From Hofstenia miamia (taxonomy: Eukaryota; Xenacoelomorpha; Acoela): a stretch of 64,000 nucleotides of DNA. The stretch lies in NCBI GenBank assembly GCA_004352715.1, contig SCFE01000082.1, forward strand, positions 1,416,299 through 1,480,298, in the 5' to 3' direction. The notes under the pieces are model-generated. The model saw nothing but the letters and a program-made list of their open reading frames with translations. It had not been told where the DNA came from and did not search any database. The position numbers and the translations under genes are program-made. Shown in pieces: positions 55,103 through 64,000 of this stretch; within the stretch, counting starts at the first letter, position 1; every line of letters starts with the position of its first letter.

Positions 55103-55440
55103 TTAGCATTCTAAAATCCCTTTTGTATGGTGGCAAGGCAGTCCATAAATCAGCATTTGTGTGAAGGGTTTCTTTCTGGTGTTTATCTCAAAATTACAAT
55201 CCATCAAGTACTCTATCCATCTGGCCATGATGCTGCTCAGTTCTCCAAAGAAATTCCTTAGCCACAACAGGCCACTCTTATCTGTTCTCATGGTAAAATG
55301 TCTTCCTAATAAGAAGTATTGAAATTTTTTCAGACTTTCTACCAATGCTAACATTTCTAAATTCATTGACCCATAATGTATCTCACTTTGGCATAATGTA
55401 AAGCTGAAAAATTGTATTACATACTATTTCCCTTCTTGAT
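55103..55440 (-). pseudogene. Element B RNase H
   Basis: The open segment NLEMLALVESLKKFQYFLLG then RHFTMRTDKSGLLWL matches ExxALVxxxxxFxxYLLGRxFTVxTDH. ARWIEYLMDCNFEI follows. The upstream part has stops. Confidence 0.8.
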
Positions 55441-55559
55441 CTAGCTGATAGTGGCTCCAATTGCTACTGTACTTGCATCTCAGTTAACAATAAATGGCAA
55501 ATCATAATTTGGCATATTCAGTGATGTTATTTTTTTCAGGTCTTCCCATATTACTCATA

Positions 55560-56330
55560 ATTCATCCTCATAGTCCAATCAAATATGGTGCTCTTCCTAA
55601 GTAACTTGGATATTAGTTTTGATTTTCCTTTGATATTTAAATGAAAGACACATAATCTTCTGGATATCTTTCTTTGTTTACAGCACTTTGATTTTATCAA
55701 TGAGGTCTCTTGCATTATAATTTATTGCAATGGACCTGTGTCAAATAACTCTCCCTAGGAATATCACCTCAGTTTTCAACAACATACATTTGTTTCTGTT
55801 GACCTTCAATCCTACTTCAATAAGATTTTCTAAGTTCTTGACAATTTATCACAATGATTTTGATCATGTGACTTGCTATTAGTATATTGTAAATATATGC
55901 TGTTACATCTGACTCTAAACTATTATTTCCATTTCTCAATACTTTCATTATGTTTCACTGAAATATGGCTGAGGTGTTGTACAATCTGAAGAGCATGTAA
56001 CACCACTCAAAGAAGGTGTGAGGTGTAATAAAAACTGTTTTTCCACATCTTGCAGATTTATAGGGAGCTGTCAATATGCTTTACATAGGTCTAAACAAGA
56101 AAAATAATTAAATTCACTTGCTTTGTTAATCATATCCTTGACACAAGGTAGGGGATAAGCATCCTTCACAGTCTTAGCATTTAGTTTACTCCCCTGTTGA
56201 ACAAATAAAGTTGGGGCTTCATACAGGTTCTGACTAGGTTGAATAATTTGATTACAGATTAGCTCTTGTAAGGTGTTCTCATAATGGACTTTATGGCTTT
56301 CAAAGACCCTTCTGATAGGTAATCATATTG
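55560..56330 (-). pseudogene. Element B reverse transcriptase
   Basis: Pieces include EWCYMLFRLYNTSAIFQ (PFGLxNAPATFQ equivalent) and AYIYNILIAS at about 55870-55900. The catalytic box is YIYN instead of YxDD, so both Asp residues are lost. Confidence 0.7.
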
Positions 56331-56879
56331 GTTCATCTTACAATTTCTCAATACTGTGCTTTTCCATGTTGCTTTCCCTAAACTTAGGTTTCCATAATAA
56401 AATATTTTCTAATTTTTGTGTAACACACCCCTCAATCCCTCTAGCTCACATTTTGGTGACTTTACATGGTTCTGGTAACATTCCTTCCATTTGCTTGGTG
56501 TTCTTGTGGTCAAACTTGGTTAACAAGCACATATTACCATTGGCTTTATTCCTCACTATTAGAGTAGCAGTGATTATAACTTGGGCCTTTTTTAACATAA
56601 TATATTTGTCAGAGTTATTAATAATGGGGCACATGCTATCCCAGGATATGGTACAAACATTTATATTCATTAACAAGTGTCAGGAGTTGCCCCTTTTATA
56701 ATTTTGAATTAGGATATCTCCTTCTGCTATTTCCTCACATTGAAGTTCTACCATGTACCAGTATTGTGGCTGCAACTTCACATCTTGTTCTAGAGTTAAC
56801 AAGATGTTCTTGCTTACAAATTCCTCAAATGGCTGGGACACAACTCTCTCATTCAACATTATAATCTTATTACAAGTCT

Positions 56880-57070
56880 ATTATGAAACTGTTTTTTCTA
56901 AGAAGTCACATCTGAGAATGATGTTGTAATGTAAACAATTATTTTATTTATATACAATGACAAAATCATTCATAAACTCCTTAGCCTCTACTCTAAATGG
57001 AACTTTTTTGATCTTCCCTTTAATGGTAATATAATCTCCAGACCCATCTATTAATTGTAACGTAATCTAA
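56880..57070 (-). pseudogene. Element B protease, C-terminal part
   Basis: Reads LQLIDGSGDYITIKGKI, then after a stop LHYNIILRCDFLEK, corresponding to the ILGxDFL end of the protease. The active site lies 1.1 kb upstream at 58056-58070. Confidence 0.6.
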
Positions 57071-57074
57071 TCAT

Positions 57075-58030
57075 ATGTGGTCAAATAAAGAAAAAAGAAG
57101 AAGAAACTAAGACTGAATATTAAAATAAAATATTAATTGTAAAAACATATGATTATGATTAATTAGTTATTTGTAAATTTATAATGCAGTAATTTTTGAT
57201 ATTAATTAATTTGGCAAAAAGGCACTAGACCTAAATCACAACTGCTAATTAAGGCAGAAGTGTGTAATCAGCAGACGAACGAAATTTAAAGCGTTTGAAA
57301 TTGTCAACAACTGGAATTAGCAGGTACTAGTCAAATATTTGATTGTTTGTTAACTTTTCACTATAAAAATTGTGTAATTGATCATTTTGGTGACGAATTG
57401 AAATTACTGGTTTTACTTTACGTTTTTGTATCAGGTTATTTTACTTAATACAATGGAAAGCTAAATGTTTGAGCTCTCAGATATTCTAGACAGTGGTTCA
57501 TGACTCCAGTTAACAGGTGCATCATGTATAGCTGGTGCTTACCTGAGATGCTCATAGGTTAGGTATAAGGATAGGGATTTTTACTCGTATTAGCTTTCCT
57601 ATAGTTTGTTGTTCGTATTATGGTATTTATTACATTAGGCTGTTACATCTAGCCCTATTAGGAAATTACGAGATCAGTTTGTGTTATTGTACAGGATTTA
57701 TTACATATGATTACTAGTGGACTGACAGTCTACCAATTCATACTTTGTACCCTCTCTCTCTTGTCTTGTAACATGTACTCTAAATTGGCATGTAATTACT
57801 TATATGTAAGGTTATTATATGTAAGGAATCATAACAAGCTAATGCATCCTGGTTCTGAGATTCCCTTAATAGACAACTTGGTTAATAACAAGAACAATCA
57901 ATACATTAAATTAATAAGGTATCACACATTATCACTATATTAAGCTAAGATTTGCTAGTATGAAGGTTGGCAAGATTCTACATAATCACATATTAGTTGT
58001 TATAATCCTACTTTGCTCAAAACCTTCATA
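57075..58030. mobile_element. Insertion of ~0.95 kb within element B protease
   Basis: Protease active site and C-terminal motif should be ~240 bp apart but are ~1.1 kb apart. The extra DNA has more CpGs than its surroundings (for example AGACGAACG at 57274), which suggests a later insertion. No protein or clear terminal repeats were recognised. Confidence 0.4.
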
Positions 58031-58055
58031 GCTGCAACATGAGTTTGCTTGAAAC

Positions 58056-58070
58056 AGATGCTCCTGTATC
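58056..58070 (-). pseudogene. Element B protease active site (DTGAS)
   Basis: Minus-strand frame reads MTIHVTIDTGASVSSKLMLQ, a canonical retropepsin active site. The frame is lost ~20 codons later at the insertion. Confidence 0.7.
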
Positions 58071-58186
58071 TATTGTTACATGAATAGTCATTCCACTTAT
58101 TATTACTTGTATTACATTCTTATAGAGCATCTGAGTTGGTATCAAAATATCCTCAGGTGCTAATTTTATGGGAGTCAGCACTCCTG

Positions 58187-58417
58187 CTAGTTTGACACTT
58201 CCATCTCCTCTAACACCTCAATTTCACTTTCTATCATATATCCCTCACCATTGTTGATCATCAGGATCTTATTCTTAAAGTCTTTCCTATATTTTCCTTT
58301 CAAAACACACTTTCTACAATGTATGACATTCATATTGGTAGCAGACTTAGGTTTAGATTTGGAACTATTGGATGGATTACTAATGACAGACTCACTCTTC
58401 TTCATGTATTTTGGCAA
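58187..58417 (-). pseudogene. Element B nucleocapsid with broken zinc knuckle
   Basis: HCRKCVLKGKYRKDFKNK corresponds to a CCHC knuckle (C-x2-C-x4-H-x4-C) in which His is Lys and the last Cys is Phe. A Ser/Lys-rich stretch precedes it. Confidence 0.5.
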
Positions 58418-58839
58418 TGGTGTTGAATGTTCTGTAATTTCTCAGTAATTAAATTATAGAGTCATTTTTGTTGATTTATACTGTATTATCAAATGTAACT
58501 TTAAAGCTAACAGCTTTTGCTATCAATTTACCTACCATATCCTTGGGATCAAATTTGAACTCAAAATGTTCCTTTAGTGGATGCAGTAAACCTCAAAAAA
58601 ATATGAAAACAAGTTGTTTTTTGAATACTCAGTAGGCAATCTATTTAATTGATACTGCTTCTCAACTTGAGTTATTTAAGCAGAGATGTTCTCAGACTTA
58701 TTATATTTTTGCTCTTCCTGTAAGATGTTATCCTGGTGCTGAATGCATTAAAATATTGCTCAAATTCCTTATAAGGACACCATAGTCAAGTTTGATTTCC
58801 CTATCAATGGTGAGATAATGGTTATAGGCATCACCTGTT

Positions 58840-59871
58840 GGATGGGTTGGCAAATGAGATAATCCAGCTTAATGGTGGATTCATAACTGCCCTAATACTT
58901 ACTACTCATCAAATGTTTGAGAATTTTCATCAACTTTATCCATAATTTTGGGAAGATTAATTCAGGCCATTGAGACATCTGTTTGTGGGTTTTCAGGAAA
59001 CATTGAATGGACAAAACAGGACTGGTACCCTAGTAACCCTCACTAGCTCACATGACTCAGGGTTAACAGTTATGGGCTCAATCTGCACAATGTCCTCCTT
59101 AGGTGATGACACAGGTGACAATGATTTTATAACAATGGTCTTATGAATTATTTCCAGTAATTGCTCACCTAATTTATTGTGCACTTGCTTAAGGACCTTA
59201 TCCAGATCATATTTCACAATGGTCTCATCTATTTTTCACAAGCAATTTTGCTGCTGTTGTTGTTGCTGCAATCACTCTACATACCCACAACTGCCCATAT
59301 CTGTTGCAAATGATGGACTAATCATAACCTTGCTAGGGGCATTACTTTTTGAAACAAGCCTAGTGGGGCAACTCAGCCCTGGGATGTCAGTGCCACTAGA
59401 TGGCTGAAAAGATACTGTTCTTACTGGCACTAGCACTACTTCATCTTTGGGCTTTTTGTTTGAAAAAAAAATCTCTTTAACTCCAACTTCTCCCATTCAT
59501 GCATTAATTCTAACTTTGCTCTCAATAAGCTGGACTCAATGATATGCACCCTTTCCATGCATTCTTCATGCTCTACCATTAATTGATGTGACTCAACTCA
59601 GGTGCTCCTAGCTTGTTCCCTCCAATACATTATCTCATGGTCAAGTTTGGATTCTTGATTATACTGACATCTTAACTACTTGGATAGTCTGTCTCAGATA
59701 CAGTATCTGATCATCATGACTCATCTTAATATCACTAAGGTTCTTAATTGAGGCTCTTATTATATCAATTTTCTCTTGAAGCTCTTGATCATACATTATG
59801 AAATGTTTAGTAAGGGCAGCAATCTCTATAGATATGGACTCAGACCCAACTTGGGGAATAGCCCAGGACAC
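58840..59871 (-). pseudogene. Element B gag region
   Basis: Several open pieces separated by stops: a coiled-coil-like SIEIAALTKHFIMYDQELQE and IKNLSDIK segment (59871-59659), a Ser/Pro-rich piece (59496-59272), a poly-Gln run (about 59250-59272), and LDKVLKQVHNKLGEQLLEI (59217-58993). The placement upstream of the nucleocapsid suggests gag; there is no direct domain recognition. Confidence 0.35.
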
Positions 59872-60484
59872 AGTTTACAGACCAGTTTGTGACTGATGTC
59901 TAACTCTAGCTTGAGAAGGGATAATTTTTGTGTGGTGTTAAATTCAATGTTTCAGAGTTAATTTCAACTTCACTTGCTGAAAATACTTCAGGAGTACTCA
60001 CTATACTAGGATTTACTATGGTTATCTCAATAGATTACAAAAGGTTTGAGAGGGAATGAAAGCAGTGCAAGAAAACAAGCATGCTCATTCTGGCAAGATA
60101 ACAAGTACACTGACATCTTCAAGAATGATGATGGGAGCAATAACTGTAATCAATACAAAATTTAACAAGCTAAAAAGGGTTAACAGACTCCAACAACTAA
60201 CTAACAATGAAACAATGGTAGACACATTGACTAACAGAAAGAAACTTACTAAAATGACAAAACAACACAAAAAGAAACTTTTAAAAATAGAACAATTCCA
60301 ACTGTTGTACATCAACAAAACAAGTGAGGGTAACTAGAAAATGAATGGGATTCCTGACACTCTTCTACATGCATACAGGTTTTATTGTAACTGGAGTTAC
60401 ATTTCTGAACATTGTGTACACCAGAAAAATACCATCTGAAAAGACAGGAAACTAATGGTTGGTATTTGAAAAGGGGGCAATACC

Positions 60485-61652
60485 TAGCCCAGCCCTATCT
60501 TAACATATAGAACTCCCTGAACTCTCAAAATCACGTCAGAGTCAAAACAGAGTGTCTCCTGCTTATGCAGGGGATCCCTAATTACATATATAGACATTTT
60601 CTTAAGTAAACTACTTTGTACAAAAGTTATTGATGATAGCATTAATAAAATGACTAGTACTAATGTATTTTAGGTAACAACAATTTCAACACTGCATAGC
60701 CTCTGGCCAACACCAAACAATTTCTTGATGTTAACAGTTAATGTAATATAAAAGCCTAATAAAGTTTTGATAGTGTTACTGTTTCATTTCTAAAGTCTTA
60801 ATTTCCAGCTCACCTCACCTTTACAGTTGTTAATGCCTCACCTCATCTATATATATAACACAAATACAAAACTATAAATGCCTATTTGGCTTCAGTATCT
60901 ACAAATAGCTGTTTGCTTTGTATATGAGGTGAAATCACATGACTGCTCAATACTTAATTTATAATTATCCACTTCCCTATTCTTGTCCTGAGTGAGATCC
61001 TGCAAGGCATGTTCCAGAGTAGTTCACCTCTCCTGAAGCCTTAAAGGCACTAGGGTTTAGTTATAATATATATAAATAAAAAAAAATGATAAAAAAATAA
61101 CCCAACAGTAGAGTGTATATTAGGGGTATTTACTAGAATTTCCAAGCTAATATACAATAGAATAGAGCACAGTTCTTTGTAGTAAACTTTTATTTAAAAG
61201 CATTTGTAATATGAATGATTGGCAAGGAAAAATTAATTCAAACAAAAAACCAGAACAACTGCACTGTATGCAATGAGAAAACAAAGACCTAGTAATTTGA
61301 CAACAAGTGTGATTAATACTTGCACAAAAAGGTTAATGATTCTCATGAAATTAATTGTTTTCAATTTATATAAATTCACAAACCCTACCTGATGCTTAAA
61401 TCTTTCAATTTTCTATTGCTTTTTACAATTGGTCAAACTGCATATATCTTTATTTCATAAATACAATTTGGGAAAATATTAACATCATAAACTAAAATCA
61501 AACCTAAAGTAATGGGCACTACATGAAACTAAACAATTGGCTAATAGCCAGAGGCTTAAATATTCAAAAAAGAGTCTGAAGGCTAAACTGAAATTAATAA
61601 TATAACATCAAATTGTTGCAGTACTACATATATATATATATATATATATATA
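60485..61652. repeat. 1.17-kb segment repeated across N joins, copy 1
   Basis: Starts TAGCCCAGCCCTATCTTAAC and ends in TA microsatellite before the N at 61653. Identical, as far as compared, to 61793-62950. Confidence 0.88.
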
Positions 61653-61653
61653 N

Positions 61654-61791
61654 ATTATGATCGTTACAAATACTGCATAGAGGATAGGGCCTCGCAAGTG
61701 TTAAAGATGGCTTACACGCAAGAATAAGTATAAAATATGAAAATTAAAACATGCATAATATATTTGATTACCCTACTATAGNTAGCCCAGC
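61654..61791. other. Small contig between two N joins
   Basis: 138 bp of unrelated sequence, with several CpGs unlike its surroundings. Probably a misplaced small contig. Confidence 0.6.
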
Positions 61792-61792
61792 C

Positions 61793-62950
61793 CTATCTTA
61801 ACATATAGAACTCCCTGAACTCTCAAAATCACGTCAGAGTCAAAACAGAGTGTCTCCTGCTTATGCAGGGGATCCCTAATTACATATATAGACATTTTCT
61901 TAAGTAAACTACTTTGTACAAAAGTTATTGATGATAGCATTAATAAAATGACTAGTACTAATGTATTTTAGGTAACAACAATTTCAACACTGCATAGCCT
62001 CTGGCCAACACCAAACAATTTCTTGATGTTAACAGTTAATGTAATATAAAAGCCTAATAAAGTTTTGATAGTGTTACTGTTTCATTTCTAAAGTCTTAAT
62101 TTCCAGCTCACCTCACCTTTACAGTTGTTAATGCCTCACCTCATCTATATATATAACACAAATACAAAACTATAAATGCCTATTTGGCTTCAGTATCTAC
62201 AAATAGCTGTTTGCTTTGTATATGAGGTGAAATCACATGACTGCTCAATACTTAATTTATAATTATCCACTTCCCTATTCTTGTCCTGAGTGAGATCCTG
62301 CAAGGCATGTTCCAGAGTAGTTCACCTCTCCTGAAGCCTTAAAGGCACTAGGGTTTAGTTATAATATATATAAATAAAAAAAAATGATAAAAAAATAACC
62401 CAACAGTAGAGTGTATATTAGGGGTATTTACTAGAATTTCCAAGCTAATATACAATAGAATAGAGCACAGTTCTTTGTAGTAAACTTTTATTTAAAAGCA
62501 TTTGTAATATGAATGATTGGCAAGGAAAAATTAATTCAAACAAAAAACCAGAACAACTGCACTGTATGCAATGAGAAAACAAAGACCTAGTAATTTGACA
62601 ACAAGTGTGATTAATACTTGCACAAAAAGGTTAATGATTCTCATGAAATTAATTGTTTTCAATTTATATAAATTCACAAACCCTACCTGATGCTTAAATC
62701 TTTCAATTTTCTATTGCTTTTTACAATTGGTCAAACTGCATATATCTTTATTTCATAAATACAATTTGGGAAAATATTAACATCATAAACTAAAATCAAA
62801 CCTAAAGTAATGGGCACTACATGAAACTAAACAATTGGCTAATAGCCAGAGGCTTAAATATTCAAAAAAGAGTCTGAAGGCTAAACTGAAATTAATAATA
62901 TAACATCAAATTGTTGCAGTACTACATATATATATATATATATATATATA
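61793..62950. repeat. 1.16-kb segment repeated across N joins, copy 2
   Basis: Second copy of 60485-61652, continuing into unique sequence at 62951. The locus most likely has a single copy. Confidence 0.88.
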
Positions 62951-64000
62951 GGCATTGGTATGAAATCAGCAAGCAGTCCTAATTCCCTATTGTCTGAGGG
63001 GTTTGTGTCAATGCATGGCTACTGTTTTATAACTAACTCCTCCTGCTTGTGTACCATTCCTAGTAAAAGTAAGCAGAAGATCATGAAAGGGGAAGATTGG
63101 CCAAACACACCTGAAACAGATAACCTGGAGAAAATGTTGTACAAGCCTAGAGTCCTATAAAAGAGAAGGAAAAGAGAATCCTTAATACTCTTGGGTGCAG
63201 TGAATGAAACCTACATGCTAAGTAAATAAAACCTACACTCTGTGTGTTTCTCATCTCATGCAATTTAAGTGATAGCAATAATAATGAATTTTAATAATGA
63301 ATGAAATGCATAACAACAAAACCCCTAACTGTACACCTAGCCCTAAATTAAAGGACATTCTAGTTGAGCTGTGCCCCATCTAAGTGCCTTTAACTGTGCA
63401 GAAGTCTTTTAGAAAAGCATAATTTAATAAAAGTAAAAAGTCAATAGAAACCAGAAACAAGTTTACTGAAACCAAAATTGATTAAAACCAAATGAAAAGA
63501 TCACACAAATATACACAAACAAAACTGGTCAAGAAATTGAACAAAATTACACCATTGCTAGCATGAGTAAATAAGACAGGTTCTGTACAATAACCTTTTC
63601 ACCTATAACAAAAATACTGCATAATAATTAACAAGAACAATTTAAGCTAAAATTGCACAGTTTACAAATAACTAAATTCATCTAATTATAAATTGATCAT
63701 TTGTAATTTACAGAGTTCATATTACCAATGTTGAAATCAAGAGTTAATGAAATCCAATAATGTAATTATACCACAATATGTATATATAAACAAATAAATG
63801 AATGAAAATTTGAAGATTCTGAGCATTCTAAATTTGATCTCACTTTTTCTGAAATAGATCTTGAAAGGTGTAGTATGATTCATATATAAATACCAAATAT
63901 AGTATATGACAAAAATATAGTGGGCCAATTTTTTAGCTCAATATATGTGCAAGTTTCTCATTCACACATTTCACTGATGGTCCTATGAAAATGCCTATGA
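62951..64000. other. No gene recognised
   Basis: AT-rich, nearly CpG-free sequence to the window end. Only short chance ORFs. Confidence 0.45.

Larger units (their letters stand above)
53920..60000 (-). mobile_element. Ty3/gypsy retrotransposon B, decayed and interrupted
   Basis: Minus-strand order: gag (about 59871-58187), protease active site (58070-58056), [insertion], protease end (57070-56880), reverse transcriptase (56330-55560), RNase H (55440-55103) and integrase (54760-53920). It lies upstream of element A in the same orientation. The two are different families, judging from their RNase H segments. Stops and lost active sites show it is dead. LTRs were not found. Confidence 0.75.

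Noticed and set aside
54529-56701. Plus-strand ORFs at 54529-54717 and 56366-56701
   Set aside because: Shadows of the minus-strand gypsy element B.
46348-60000. LTRs bounding gypsy elements A and B
   Set aside because: I found no pair of long direct repeats with TG…CA ends at plausible positions. The only long direct repeat nearby (60485/61793) is tied to N joins and looks like an assembly artefact.
1-64000. tRNA, rRNA or CRISPR arrays
   Set aside because: I saw no tRNA B-box with a foldable partner, no rRNA-like conserved sequence, and no regularly spaced repeat-spacer pattern. A covariance-model search was not possible here.

Overview
The window looks like nuclear DNA of an invertebrate animal. 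It is AT-rich, has spliced genes with long introns, and carries an axonemal dynein intermediate chain, linker histones of metazoan type, and many eukaryotic transposons: Merlin, mariner, hAT, piggyBac, a THAP-type element, LINEs and Ty3/gypsy. I cannot name the species. It is a draft scaffold. Three gaps are exactly 1000 N, six single-N joins are present (several joining repeated copies of the same sequence), and one stretch matches a tagmentation mate-pair junction adapter.

Left third (1-25 kb). Two nearly identical linker histone H1 genes lie in inverted orientation (1353-1835 minus; 22639-23145 plus), each with the same ~500 bp upstream block and TATA box. Between them, on the minus strand, is the 3' half of an axonemal dynein intermediate chain gene (DNAI1), with four exons at 12327-18506. 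Its introns hold a piggyBac remnant and an unusual TIR element (15851-17448) carrying a decayed, widespread but unnamed protein family. Merlin transposons flank this gene: an internally deleted copy (8751-9985), fragments next to a gap, and an apparently intact copy (23349-25024) with a 303-aa DDE transposase. Both main copies end in two tandem hairpins that closely resemble histone mRNA 3' stem-loops.

Middle (26-41 kb). This is a graveyard of LINE fragments, a dead mariner, an hAT element inserted with an 8-bp target duplication into a conserved pseudogene, and a ~1.65 kb foldback element built of 15-bp GC-rich repeats inside AAT microsatellite.

Right third (41-64 kb). CpG dinucleotides almost disappear: about 1 per kb, against about 24 per kb in the first kilobase. 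Paired repeat copies on either side of the boundary show CpG turned to TpG or CpA, which points to methylation-driven decay. The block contains a ~250-codon multipass membrane protein exon with an open reading frame and two head-to-tail, decayed Ty3/gypsy elements on the minus strand. Element A is split in its reverse transcriptase by a THAP-gene-bearing insertion, and element B is split in its protease by a ~0.95 kb insertion.

The only genes likely to encode working proteins are the two H1 genes, DNAI1 (partial here), the Merlin transposase at 23678-24589, possibly the deleted Merlin ORF, and the membrane-protein exon. A four-copy dispersed module combining CCAAT boxes with a CRE palindrome, the foldback element, and the histone-like hairpins in Merlin are the least explained structures.
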